A stretch of 64,000 bases of DNA, taken from contig NZ_SMKX01000018.1 of the NCBI RefSeq assembly GCF_004349055.1, positions 1 through 64,000 on the forward strand, in the 5' to 3' direction. Of the stretch, positions 50,610 to 59,344 are shown piece by piece. The translations under genes and the position numbers were made by a program. The notes beneath the pieces were generated by a model, which searched no databases, was not told the origin of the DNA, and saw only the letters and a program-made list of their open reading frames with translations. The DNA is from Kribbella antibiotica. Its GTDB lineage: Bacteria > Actinomycetota > Actinomycetes > Propionibacteriales > Kribbellaceae. Positions within the stretch are counted from its first letter, which is position 1. Each line of letters starts with the position of its first letter.

Positions 50610-51623
50610 GTGAGCAACCAAGACGATCAACTCGCACGCTTCGCTCTTGCCGGAGAGGCCCGGGACGTGGTCAAGGCTTGGGTCGACGGCGCCCAGGTCC
50701 TGTCCCTCGTGACCGCGCTCCGCGACAAGGGCTGGACGACGTACCTCACCGAACCGCGGACGCTCGAGGCGCTGACCGACTTCTCCGGTCTGCCGCCGCA
50801 GCGCGTGGCTGACCTCGTCGGCGCGCTTGAGGCGAACGGCGTCGTGACGTACGGCGACACAGTCCAGCTGACCGATGCGTTCGCAGCACTCGTGGCTGAC
50901 GACGCCTACATCAGTCTGGACGATGCGCTCGACCAGGCGGAGCTGCTGACTCGCATGGTGCGGACTGCGGCCGAGGAGCCTGGTGCGCTGCCGCTGTCTG
51001 ATGCGGACGCGCTGGTCACCGCGCGTGCCACCGGCGGGAAGGGCACGCCGATCACGGCGGCGCTCTACGACAAGCTCTTTCTGCCGCAGATCCCGGAGCT
51101 GGCAGAGCTGATCCACACCGATCGCTTCCTCGACGTCGGCTGCGGTGTCGCCGGTGCGACCACGACGCTGGCCGGACTGTTCCCCGACCTTCGCGGTACG
51201 GCGATCGAGCTGATCCCCACCGTGGCTGCCGAGACACAGCGCCGGATCGACGTACTGGGCGTGGGCGATCGAGTCGACCTCAAGGTGATGGATGCGCGGG
51301 ACTTCGACGAGAAGGACGTGTACGGCTCGGCCTTCTGGGCGCAGCCGTTCTTCCCGGCCTCGACCCGGCAGGCCACGCTCGAGATGATCCTGCGCGCCCT
51401 ACGGCCGGGCGGAATCCTGTTCGTCCAGGAGATGGAACCACTGCCCGATGACGCTGGGCGACCGTCGTACACGCTGCGTCGGCTGGTCGCTCAGGGTTGG
51501 GGCGTGCCGTTCGGCAGGACCGCCGAGGAGCTGACCGCGGAAGCAGTGGAGGTCGGGTTCGAGCTGGTCCGGATCGCGCAGACCGACTTCGGACGCATGG
51601 TTCTTGTCCGTAGGCCCCTCTAG
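50610..51623 (+). CDS. SAM-dependent methyltransferase with N-terminal winged-helix-like part
   Basis: Product of 337 residues. The first 110 residues (LEALTDFSGLPPQRVADLVGALEANGVVTY) resemble the winged-helix dimerisation domain of plant/bacterial O-methyltransferases. The Rossmann part has RFLDVGCGVAGATTTLAGLF, IELIPTVAAETQRRIDVLGV and LRALRPGGILFVQEME. GTG start at 50610; no ribosome site, and CATCCT six bases upstream suggests leaderless expression. Substrate unknown. Confidence 0.82.
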   Translation: MSNQDDQLARFALAGEARDVVKAWVDGAQVLSLVTALRDKGWTTYLTEPRTLEALTDFSGLPPQRVADLVGALEANGVVTYGDTVQLTDAFAALVADDAYISLDDALDQAELLTRMVRTAAEEPGALPLSDADALVTARATGGKGTPITAALYDKLFLPQIPELAELIHTDRFLDVGCGVAGATTTLAGLFPDLRGTAIELIPTVAAETQRRIDVLGVGDRVDLKVMDARDFDEKDVYGSAFWAQPFFPASTRQATLEMILRALRPGGILFVQEMEPLPDDAGRPSYTLRRLVAQGWGVPFGRTAEELTAEAVEVGFELVRIAQTDFGRMVLVRRPL

Positions 51624-51632
51624 ATTGGTGGC

Positions 51633-52490
51633 ATGGCAGGGTTCACGCACGTTCATCGTGAAGTGCACCCCGCTCTGCGCCCGTTTGTCGGCGATCTGAG
51701 CGGCTATGCGTACGACGGTGAGCCGCCGGCGCTGCATCGCGGCCTACCGTCGCAGTATCTGACGCTGGTGATCACGATGGACGAGCCGCTCGGGATCACC
51801 TGGCCGGGTGAACCCGCCGGCAAGTACGACGCCGGCGTTGGTGGGCTGCATTCGCGTGCGGTCCATGTCGGCGGGTCGCCGAGCCGATCCGGCGTTCAGA
51901 TGGCGCTGACACCGGCCGGGTCGCGGGCGCTGCTCGGATTGCCGCCTGGTGAGCTGGCGTGGCGGGTGGTCGAGCTGGACGAATTCATTGGGCCCTCGGC
52001 GCGCATGCTGGTAGAGCAGATGCGCGAGGCCGGGAGCTGGGCGGCGCGGTTCGATCTGCTGGAAGACGCGTTGCTGCGGCGATGGGCCGCTCCCCCGGCG
52101 TGCGCCCGTACTTCGATGACGCCGCGGGCGGAAGTTGATTGGGCCTGGCGGCGGTTGCGCGAGACGCATGGTGGGCTTGGCGTGCAGGAGCTGGCGACCG
52201 AGGTCGGGTGGAGCCGGCGGCATCTCACCGATCGGTTCACCGCCGAGTTCGGGCTGGCGCCGAAGGTGGCAGGCCGGGTGCTGCGCTTCGAGCAGGCGGT
52301 CGCGCGGTTGCGCCGAGAGCCCGGAGTGCGGCTTGCGGAGCTGGCGGCCGAGCTCGGGTACGCCGATCAGGCGCATCTGACGCGGGAGTGGCAGGCGATT
52401 GCCGGATGCTCGCCGCGGCAATGGATCGCGGAAGAGCTCCCAAACGTTCAAGACCTGTCGGCCCTGGAGGTTGCACAGTCAGGGGTATGA
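51633..52490 (+). CDS. AraC-family transcriptional regulator
   Basis: Product of 285 residues. N-terminal ligand or dimer domain (1-160) and C-terminal AraC helix-turn-helix pair (about 170-270: LGVQELATEVGWSRRHLTDR, then RLAELAAELGYADQAHLTRE). TAGATT (51621-51626) lies six bases before the ATG and includes the stop codon of the preceding gene, so the message is probably leaderless. The stop overlaps the next start (ATGA); the VOC protein is thus a co-expressed partner. Confidence 0.88.
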   Translation: MAGFTHVHREVHPALRPFVGDLSGYAYDGEPPALHRGLPSQYLTLVITMDEPLGITWPGEPAGKYDAGVGGLHSRAVHVGGSPSRSGVQMALTPAGSRALLGLPPGELAWRVVELDEFIGPSARMLVEQMREAGSWAARFDLLEDALLRRWAAPPACARTSMTPRAEVDWAWRRLRETHGGLGVQELATEVGWSRRHLTDRFTAEFGLAPKVAGRVLRFEQAVARLRREPGVRLAELAAELGYADQAHLTREWQAIAGCSPRQWIAEELPNVQDLSALEVAQSGV

Positions 52491-52897
52491 CATCTCTGAC
52501 GAAGACAGTCGGCGTCTGGCCGACCCTGGTGTATCTCGACGGCCAGGCTGCTCTGAAATTCCTGACTGATGGACTCGGCTTCCAGCTCGTCGCGTCGTAC
52601 GCCGGTACGGCGGAAGGCTCGGTGGCACACTCCGAACTGCTGTGGCCGGCTGGTGGTGGCGTGATGGTGAGCTCGACCGATGCGCAGTCCGAGCCGAACG
52701 AGTTCACGTTGCTCGCCGACCAGGCCCAGTCGGTCTATCTCGTGCACGACGACCCGGACACGTTGATCGGACGAGCGATCGGGGCGGGAGCGATCGTCGT
52801 ACGGGGTCTGCAGGACAGCGACTACGGATCGCGAGGGTTCACGGTGCGCGATCCGGAGGGGAATCTGTGGAGTATCGGAACGTATGCGGGCGAGTAA
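52487..52897 (+). CDS. VOC-superfamily (glyoxalase/bleomycin-resistance-like) protein
   Basis: Product of 136 residues. Two beta-alpha-beta-beta-beta modules: VWPTLVYLDGQAALKFLTDG, LGFQLVASYAG, and FTVRDPEGNLWSIGTY at the end, which carries the usual metal Glu position. ATG overlaps the AraC stop by four bases. Function unknown; might bind or modify the ligand that the AraC protein senses. Confidence 0.88.
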   Translation: MTSLTKTVGVWPTLVYLDGQAALKFLTDGLGFQLVASYAGTAEGSVAHSELLWPAGGGVMVSSTDAQSEPNEFTLLADQAQSVYLVHDDPDTLIGRAIGAGAIVVRGLQDSDYGSRGFTVRDPEGNLWSIGTYAGE

Positions 52898-52943
52898 GGG
52901 GTTTCCGGCGATTCGGGCTCGGCGAGCTGCCTAGAATCGCGGG

Positions 52944-54779
52944 GTGACAGAAACGACTGACGCTCTGCCCACCGAAGCTTTGGAAGTGTTGCGCCGTACC
53001 TTCGGGTACGACGCCTTCCGTGGCGAGCAGGGCGACATCATCGACACGGTGATCGGCGGCGGCGACGCGCTGGTGCTGATGCCGACCGGTGGCGGGAAGT
53101 CGCTGTGTTACCAGATTCCTTCCCTCGTGCGGTCGGGTGTCGGCGTCGTGATCTCACCGCTGATCGCGCTGATGCAGGACCAGGTCGACGCCTTGACCGC
53201 GCTCGGTGTCCGGGCCGGGTTCCTGAACTCGACGCAGGACTTCGAGCAGCGGCGGGAGGTCGAGCAGGCGTTCCTGTCCGGTGAGCTGGATCTGCTCTAC
53301 CTCGCGCCCGAGCGGCTGCGGGTCGAGGCGACGACCCGGTTGCTCGACCAGGGCAAGATCGCGCTGTTCGCGATCGACGAGGCGCACTGTGTGTCCCAGT
53401 GGGGCCACGACTTCCGGCCCGACTACCTGATGCTGTCGGAGCTGCACGAGCGCTGGCCCGACGTGCCGCGGATCGCGCTGACCGCCACGGCGACCGAGGC
53501 GACCCATCAGGAGATCGCGACCCGGCTGAACCTGACGGATGCCAAGCACTTCGTCGCGAGCTTCGACCGGCCGAACATCCACTACCGGATCGTGCCGAAG
53601 GACAACCCTCAGCGACAGTTGCTCGACCTGCTGCGGACCGAACATCCTGGCGACGCGGGCATCGTCTATTGCCTGTCCCGCAACAGTGTTGAGAAGACCG
53701 CGGCCTTCCTGACCCAGAACGGGATCGAGGCCGTTCCGTACCACGCCGGTCTCGACAGCCGGGTCCGCTCGCGCAATCAATCGCGGTTCCTGCGCGAGGA
53801 CGGGCTGGTCGTGGTTGCGACCATCGCGTTCGGGATGGGGATCGACAAGCCGGATGTCCGGTTCGTCGCCCATCTGGATCTGCCGAAGTCGGTCGAGGGC
53901 TACTACCAGGAGACCGGCCGCGCCGGTCGTGACGGCCTGCCGTCGACCGCCTGGCTCGCGTACGGCCTGCAGGATGTCGTCCAGCAGCGCAAGATGATCG
54001 ACACCTCCGAAGGCGACCTCGCCCACCGCCGCCGCCTGAGCGCGCACCTCGACGCGATGCTCGCGCTGTGCGAGACCGTGTCCTGCCGGCGTTCCCAACT
54101 GCTCGCGTACTTCGGTCAGCACGGCGACGCCTGCGGCAACTGCGACACGTGCAACACGCCGCCGGAGTCGTGGGACGGCACGATCCCTGCCCAGAAGCTG
54201 CTCTCGACCATCTACCGCCTGCAGCACGAGCGGAACCAGAAGTTCGGCGCCGGCCAGGTGATCGACATCCTGCTCGGCAAAGAAACCGAGAAGGTCAGAC
54301 AGTTCCGCCACGAACAACTCTCCGTCTTCGGCATCGGCACCGAGCTGAAGGACACCGAGTGGCGCGGCGTCATCCGCCAGCTGCTCGCCCAACGCTTCCT
54401 CACCGTCGAAGGCGACTACGGCACCCTCGTCCTCACCGACGACAGCGCCGAGGTCCTCGGCCGCCGCCGCGAAGTGATGATGCGCCGCGAGCCCGAGCGC
54501 ACCAAGTCGAAGTCCCGCTCCAGCAGCGGCAAGAAGTCCCCCGCCGCCGACCTCCCGGCCGAGCTGGTCCCGGTCTTCGAACGCCTCCGCAGCTGGCGCG
54601 CCGCCGTCGCCAAGGAACAAGGCGTCCCCGCCTACGTCATCTTCCACGACGCCACCCTCCGCCAGATCGCCATCGACCTGCCGACCAGCCTGTCCGCCCT
54701 CGGCACCATCAGCGGCATCGGCGAAAACAAACTCGCCAAGTACGGCGACGGAGTCCTGGAGGCCCTCGCCGAGGAATAG
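52944..54779 (+). CDS. recQ: ATP-dependent DNA helicase RecQ
   Basis: Product of 611 residues. Walker [21 protein letters not shown] box [26 protein letters not shown], motif [14 protein letters not shown], zinc cysteines in CETVSCRR and [10 protein letters not shown], winged helix, and a C-terminal HRDC domain (about 535-611, [15 protein letters not shown]). Unwinds DNA at stalled or recombining forks. GTG start; TAGAAT (52932-52937) six bases upstream and no ribosome site fit a leaderless message. Confidence 0.96.
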   Translation: MTETTDALPTEALEVLRRTFGYDAFRGEQGDIIDTVIGGGDALVLMPTGGGKSLCYQIPSLVRSGVGVVISPLIALMQDQVDALTALGVRAGFLNSTQDFEQRREVEQAFLSGELDLLYLAPERLRVEATTRLLDQGKIALFAIDEAHCVSQWGHDFRPDYLMLSELHERWPDVPRIALTATATEATHQEIATRLNLTDAKHFVASFDRPNIHYRIVPKDNPQRQLLDLLRTEHPGDAGIVYCLSRNSVEKTAAFLTQNGIEAVPYHAGLDSRVRSRNQSRFLREDGLVVVATIAFGMGIDKPDVRFVAHLDLPKSVEGYYQETGRAGRDGLPSTAWLAYGLQDVVQQRKMIDTSEGDLAHRRRLSAHLDAMLALCETVSCRRSQLLAYFGQHGDACGNCDTCNTPPESWDGTIPAQKLLSTIYRLQHERNQKFGAGQVIDILLGKETEKVRQFRHEQLSVFGIGTELKDTEWRGVIRQLLAQRFLTVEGDYGTLVLTDDSAEVLGRRREVMMRREPERTKSKSRSSSGKKSPAADLPAELVPVFERLRSWRAAVAKEQGVPAYVIFHDATLRQIAIDLPTSLSALGTISGIGENKLAKYGDGVLEALAEE

Positions 54780-54818
54780 GTGTCGATTCGGCGTGCTCCC
54801 CGCCGCCACCCACATCCG

Positions 54819-55706
54819 CTACCGGGTCCTCAGGTGAGGGGTCCAATCGATGGTGTCCGCGAGGGCGGCGAAGTCCTGGATCGCGCGGGAACGCCGAGAC
54901 GCGAGCCAGGCCAGGCAAACCTTGTTGGGGCCGATGTCGTTCACCGGTACGGCGCTCACGTCCGGCCGCTGGTAGTAGGCCGCGACCGAGACCGGCAGGA
55001 TCGAGATGCCGCGACCACTCGCGACGTGTTCGAGCTTTTCCTCCACGCTGTTCGCCGCGGGCACCGGCCGGGGCCGGCCGGACCGTAGTTCGAGCGCGAT
55101 GTCGCGCCACTCCGGCACCTGGTCGGGGTGCTGCAGCAGGTGCTCGTCGGCGAGATCAGCGATATCGAGCGAGGTCTTGTCCGCAAGCCGGTGATCGGCG
55201 GGCAGCACGGCCACCCGTGGTTCGTCGAACAGGGGCCGGACGCTCAGCCCACGCTGCTCGATCGGCAGCCGGACCACGCTCACGTCGGCACGGCCGTCGT
55301 ACAGGACCTGGATCTGATCGACCCAGGTCGTCCGGAGCACCTCGACCTCGGTTTCGGGCCGGAGCGCCTCGAACGCCCGCACGGCCGGGGTCACGGTCAG
55401 GCCCGGCATGAAGCCGATCGTGAAGGTCTTGGGGCCGCGGGCCGTCTGCGCGACACGGCGACGGAGGGCCTCGGCTGAGCTGAGCAGCGGCCTCGCGTCG
55501 TCGAGGAGTTGGCGGCCGGCTGGAGTGAGCTCGGTTGAGCGTTTGGTGCGGGCGAACAGTTGGGCGCCGAGCTCATGCTCGAGAGCCCGGATCTGCCGCG
55601 ACAGCACGGGCTGCGCGATATGCAGACGCTCGGCCGCGCGCCCGAAATGCAGCTCCTCGGCGACCGCGACGAAGTACCGCAGCTTGCGGAGATCCACGTC
55701 CGTCAT
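54819..55706 (-). CDS. LysR-family transcriptional regulator
   Basis: Product of 295 residues. Helix-turn-helix LRYFVAVAEELHFGRAAERL, HIAQPVLSRQIRALEHELG, then a type II periplasmic-binding-like effector domain (KTFTIGFMPGL, SVVRLPIEQRGLSVRPLFDE). Divergent from an SDR gene with a 15-bp dyad between; typical LysR activation of its neighbour is expected. Confidence 0.92.
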   Translation of the reverse strand: MTDVDLRKLRYFVAVAEELHFGRAAERLHIAQPVLSRQIRALEHELGAQLFARTKRSTELTPAGRQLLDDARPLLSSAEALRRRVAQTARGPKTFTIGFMPGLTVTPAVRAFEALRPETEVEVLRTTWVDQIQVLYDGRADVSVVRLPIEQRGLSVRPLFDEPRVAVLPADHRLADKTSLDIADLADEHLLQHPDQVPEWRDIALELRSGRPRPVPAANSVEEKLEHVASGRGISILPVSVAAYYQRPDVSAVPVNDIGPNKVCLAWLASRRSRAIQDFAALADTIDWTPHLRTR

Positions 55707-55719
55707 ACCTTCAGGGTAT
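55705..55719. promoter_or_regulatory. LysR box
   Basis: ATACCTTCAGGGTAT has perfect five-base arms and the T-n11-A layout of LysR sites. It covers the start codon of the LysR gene and lies 83 bp before the SDR start. Confidence 0.6.
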
Positions 55720-55801
55720 TACAGACGCCCGAACAGGTCTTGGACCGCGACCACCCCGCGGGCGCATCGTGGCAGGGAACCCCAACCACGAAAGGCTCAT
55801 C

Positions 55802-56503
55802 ATGACTTTGCAGGACCAGCGCGTCGTCCTCCTCGGCGGTACGTCGGGCATCGGGCTGGCCACCGCCCGCCTCGCCGCCGACCACGGCGCCACCGTGATC
55901 GTTGCCTCCAGCAACCCTTCGTCGGTCAAGAGAGCACTGGCCGAGCTGCCGGCGACCGCCTCCGGTACGGCGGTCGACCTGACCGATCCGGCAGCCGTCA
56001 CCGACTTCTTCGCCGGGCTCGACCCGTTCGACCACCTCGTCTACACCGCCGGTGAAGCCCTGAGCCTGCTCGAGGTCCGCTCGCTGGACCTCGCCCGCGC
56101 CCGGCAAGCCTTCGAACTCCGGTACTTCGGCGCCCTGCAAGCCGTTCACGCAAGTGTCAGCAAGATCCGCCCGGGCGGATCCATCGTCCTCACCAGCGGT
56201 ACAGCGGCCGATCGCCCCGCCGCGGGCTGGTCGGTCGCGGCCAGCATCTGCGGTGCCGCCGACTCACTCGTTCGCTCTCTCGCCGTCGAATTGGCGCCGC
56301 TGCGCGTGAACGCAGTCAAGCCTGGCATCGTCCGCACGCCCTTGTGGCCCGACGGATTCGACTACGACGCCGCCGCCGAATCCGTCCCGGTCGGCCGGAT
56401 CGGCGAGCCCGAGGACATCGCCGAGGCCTACGTCTTCCTGATGAACCAGCACTACGCCACCGGCTCCATCGTCACTGTCGGCGGCGGCAACGTGCTCGTC
56501 TAG
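55802..56503 (+). CDS. SDR-family protein lacking the usual YxxxK motif
   Basis: Product of 233 residues. The cofactor motif VVLLGGTSGIGLATARL and the later VRSLAVELAPLRVNAVKPGI show a classical short-chain dehydrogenase fold, and the ending YATGSIVTVGGGNVLV is typical. At the catalytic helix the sequence is WSVAASICGAADSL, so the Tyr and Lys of YxxxK are absent; I recall a subgroup of regulator-linked SDRs with the same change. Activity may be altered or lost. ATG at 55802 has GAAAGG six bases upstream. Controlled by the divergent LysR protein. Its stop overlaps the convergent VOC gene stop by four bases. Confidence 0.85.
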   Translation: MTLQDQRVVLLGGTSGIGLATARLAADHGATVIVASSNPSSVKRALAELPATASGTAVDLTDPAAVTDFFAGLDPFDHLVYTAGEALSLLEVRSLDLARARQAFELRYFGALQAVHASVSKIRPGGSIVLTSGTAADRPAAGWSVAASICGAADSLVRSLAVELAPLRVNAVKPGIVRTPLWPDGFDYDAAAESVPVGRIGEPEDIAEAYVFLMNQHYATGSIVTVGGGNVLV

Positions 56504-56859
56504 TCCTGTACGACGTACAACGTGTTGCCGTCGAGGTCGCGGAAGCTGAACATCGGCGGCACCCCGGGCCAGGACAGCAGCTCGCTCGTGCTCACCTGCT
56601 CGTCGACCAGGTGCTGATGAGCGACCGCGGCATCCGGCGTACCGAGACGGATGCCTGTATCGACAGACCCAGCCCCAGGCGTGAGCGCAAGATTCGCCCC
56701 GCCATCGGGAGCCGCGACGACGATCCAGCGGCCGCCGAGCTGCGGCAGGGGTGCATCCACCACCAGCGTGAAGCCGAGGGTCTTGGTGTAGAACTCCAGC
56801 GCCCGGTCCTGGTCGGTGACGGGGATGCCGACGGTGTGCGCGCTCGTGAAGTGGTTCAT
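56500..56859 (-). CDS. VOC-superfamily protein
   Basis: Product of 119 residues: HTVGIPVTDQDRALEFYTKT, LGFTLVVDAPLPQLGGRWIV, FSFRDLDGNTLYVVQD. One VOC domain, similar to small uncharacterised glyoxalase-like proteins of actinomycetes. AGGAGAG lies before the ATG at 56859. Convergent with the SDR gene, sharing CTAG at the two stop codons. Confidence 0.88.
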   Translation of the reverse strand: MNHFTSAHTVGIPVTDQDRALEFYTKTLGFTLVVDAPLPQLGGRWIVVAAPDGGANLALTPGAGSVDTGIRLGTPDAAVAHQHLVDEQVSTSELLSWPGVPPMFSFRDLDGNTLYVVQD

Positions 56860-56933
56860 GGTCTCTCCTGTGGGGTGAAAGGTGCTGTCACCACAGAGGT
56901 AGAAGCCGGCCGGGAGATTTCGACATCATGCCC

Positions 56934-56974
56934 ACAAGAAAACCCCGGACGACCGCAGGTGCGGCCGTCCGGGG
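56934..56974 (-). terminator. Rho-independent terminator of the DUF3352 gene
   Basis: On the minus strand CCCCGGACG (56974-56966) pairs with CGTCCGGGG (56951-56943) and inner GC pairs, followed directly by TTTTCTTGT. This is the clearest intrinsic terminator in the window. Bases 56860-56933 hold only the VOC leader. Confidence 0.88.
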
Positions 56975-56987
56975 CTTGCAGTCAGTG

Positions 56988-58634
56988 TTACTTGGCGACG
57001 ACGCGGAGCGTGAACTCGCTCTCGAAGTTGCCGGTGTTGCGGGCTGCGACGCCCGCGGAGCGGAGCGCCTTGACGTCGGCGTTGGACTTCTCACCCAGCG
57101 ACTCCATGACGCCGTTCACTGCGTCGAAGTCGACGTACGCGAGCATCGTGGCGCCCTGCACGTTCGGCAGTGCGGCCTTGAAGCCCTCGGACTGACCGAG
57201 GTTGCCGCCCTGCAGGACCTTGCCGGCGTACTCCTTGTCGGTGGCAACGACGAGGGTGTCCCCGTCCTTGGCCGTCTGAAGCTGCACCGGAACCGGCGAC
57301 TGCTTGAGCAGCGTGGTCACCTTCGCGAGCACGGCCTCGGCCTTGGCCGGGTCGGTCTCGAGCCGGGCGGCGATCTTCGGGCCCGCCGAGGCGTCCTTGT
57401 CGGCGACAACCGACAGGTTCTTGCCGAACAGCGCCTTCAGATCATCCGGCAGCTTCAGGCCGCTGCTCTCGGCGAACGTCTGCACGAGGTCGTTGATCTC
57501 AGGGGTCTGCTGCAAGGTCTTCCAGACCTGGTCGATCGACGAGTCGACACCGGAGACACTGATCGCCGCGGCCGTCGTATCCGGCAGCTTGGTGAACAGC
57601 TCGCTCGCGTCGGACGCCTTGGCGACAAGCTCGGTGTCGGTCTTGGTGATGCCCTTGAGCTCGACGTACTGCGCGTCGAAACGGAGCGCGGCGGCCATCG
57701 TGCCGCTACCCACCGGGTTCACCTTGGCCGGACCGATTTCGCCGGCCAGCTTGGCGATCCCGCTCAGGTCCGCCCACAGCGTGGCGAAGCCAGGCTCGCC
57801 GAGCTTCTCCAGGTCGGCCTGGTACTTGGCGTTGTCGGCCAGCGAACCGGCCTTCGTCGCCGCCACCGCGGCGTCGACCTCGGCCTGGGTCTCACTGACC
57901 AGCAGGTAGCCGTCGGTGAAGGCACGGCCGAGCTTCTCGCCCGGCTTGCTGCCCTTGTCGAGCGTCGCGATGGCCGCCTTCTCGTCGGTGGCCTCCACCG
58001 CGAAGACGACGGTCGGCTCCTTCTTGGCCTCGGCCTTCGGGAGCACCGCGACGCCGATCCGGTCGCCCATCCACGGCTTGACGTCCTTGTCGTAGTCGAC
58101 GTCCTTCAGGTCGCCACTCTTGTCCTCGGACTTCACTGCCTCGAAGAGCTTCTGGCGCAGGTCGTCCTTGTCGCCGGTCAGCTTGAGCTTGTCCTTGGCG
58201 GACGGGAACTTCATCAGGAACCGGAGCGCGGCGAGCTTCTGGCCCGCCGACGGGTTCAGGTCCACGCGCAGGTAGCCGATCGCCGTACCGGGCAGCACAG
58301 TATCCGGCTGCTTGCCGCCGTTGAGCTTGCCGTAGGCAAAGATTCCGCCGCCGGCCACGACGACCACCATGGCCAGGGCCGCGATGATCGGGATGAGCTT
58401 GCCGCGCTTCTTCGCCGGCGGCTCCGGCTGCCACTGGCCACCCATCTGCACCTGCTCATAGGGAGCATTCGGCGGCGGGAACTGGCCCTGCGGCTGCTGC
58501 TGATAGGGCTGCTGGCCCTGGTACGGCTGCTGGCCCTGGTACGGCGGCTGCTGCGGCGGCCCCCCGGCACCTGGGTATTGCGGACCACCCTGACCCGGGA
58601 ACTGCGGGCCGGGCGGAGTGTTCTGGTCAGACAT
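56988..58634 (-). CDS. DUF3352-domain membrane-anchored protein
   Basis: Product of 548 residues. A Pro/Gln/Gly-rich cytoplasmic tail with repeated PYQGQQ (1-75), one membrane helix (LIPIIAALAMVVVVAGGGIF, about 82-102), and a large extracellular DUF3352 domain (about 105-548; AALRFLMKFPSAKDKL, WMGDRIGVAVLP, LPDTTAAAISVSG). Function unknown; the family is common in actinobacteria and may act at the cell envelope. GGGGAAG lies before the ATG at 58634. A strong terminator follows. Confidence 0.85.
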   Translation of the reverse strand: MSDQNTPPGPQFPGQGGPQYPGAGGPPQQPPYQGQQPYQGQQPYQQQPQGQFPPPNAPYEQVQMGGQWQPEPPAKKRGKLIPIIAALAMVVVVAGGGIFAYGKLNGGKQPDTVLPGTAIGYLRVDLNPSAGQKLAALRFLMKFPSAKDKLKLTGDKDDLRQKLFEAVKSEDKSGDLKDVDYDKDVKPWMGDRIGVAVLPKAEAKKEPTVVFAVEATDEKAAIATLDKGSKPGEKLGRAFTDGYLLVSETQAEVDAAVAATKAGSLADNAKYQADLEKLGEPGFATLWADLSGIAKLAGEIGPAKVNPVGSGTMAAALRFDAQYVELKGITKTDTELVAKASDASELFTKLPDTTAAAISVSGVDSSIDQVWKTLQQTPEINDLVQTFAESSGLKLPDDLKALFGKNLSVVADKDASAGPKIAARLETDPAKAEAVLAKVTTLLKQSPVPVQLQTAKDGDTLVVATDKEYAGKVLQGGNLGQSEGFKAALPNVQGATMLAYVDFDAVNGVMESLGEKSNADVKALRSAGVAARNTGNFESEFTLRVVAK

Positions 58635-58685
58635 CAACTTCCCCCTCGTACGGACCGATGGCCTCACCCACCGGACCAGGACACC

Positions 58686-59339
58686 CTAGTGCACCGGGGG
58701 GTTGCCCTCTGACGCAACAGGTTCCGAACCGGTTGCAACCGGTTCGGCCCGCCAGGTCGTGGCCGCAATCACCGCAGCGGCCAGCGCAGCACCTACCAAC
58801 CAGGCCGCCGCCGGCGTCCAGGTGTGCAGCTCGAGTGGCGCCGCGACCAGGTCGCCAGGCTTCGCAGCCTCCAGCCGCTCGGTCAGCGGATCGTGCCCGA
58901 GCAGCATCCCGACACCCCAGGAAACGCCGGACCCCAGGCAAGCCCCCAGTACGACGACTGCCACCGACCACGGGCCGTAGTTCCGCAACCACCAGAACAG
59001 CGCGCCACCCAGCAGGAACGCAGCTACGAACCCGATCGCGGTGAACGTGCCGTCCGGCCCGAACACCCGGGTCATCTGCTCTTCGCCCAGCGCCCCGCCC
59101 TGCTCATCCACCGTGTACTGCGCCAGCGGCGAGAACTGCTGCCAGGCCCAGCCGCCCACCACACCGGCGACCAGAAACACCACCACAGTCACCAGAATCG
59201 CCTTGGCCCACGGCATCACCGGCTCGGGCGCCGGCGGCGTACCGAAAGGATTCATTTGCGGCTGCGCCAGCCATGGCGAAGGCTGCCCGTAGACAGGCCT
59301 CGGGGGTAGGGAGTCACTCACCTCGACAGTGTGCCGCAT
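58686..59339 (-). CDS. DUF2567-like membrane protein
   Basis: Product of 217 residues: Pro-rich N-terminus (SLPPRPVYGQPSPW) and four membrane helices (AILVTVVVFLVAGVVGGWAW, FTAIGFVAAFLLGGALFWWL, VAVVVLGACLGSGVSWGVGM, AAWLVGAALAAAVIAAT). I match it to DUF2567 only by layout. The start is uncertain: ATG at 59339 or a GTG at 59321 (VSDSLPP). Only 51 bp before the DUF3352 start, same strand. Confidence 0.65.
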   Translation of the reverse strand: MRHTVEVSDSLPPRPVYGQPSPWLAQPQMNPFGTPPAPEPVMPWAKAILVTVVVFLVAGVVGGWAWQQFSPLAQYTVDEQGGALGEEQMTRVFGPDGTFTAIGFVAAFLLGGALFWWLRNYGPWSVAVVVLGACLGSGVSWGVGMLLGHDPLTERLEAAKPGDLVAAPLELHTWTPAAAWLVGAALAAAVIAATTWRAEPVATGSEPVASEGNPPVH

Positions 59340-59344
59340 AACCC

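Noticed and set aside
58480-58570. Tandem repeats near the start of the DUF3352 gene
   Set aside because: They encode the low-complexity PYQGQQ tail of the protein and are not an independent repeat element.
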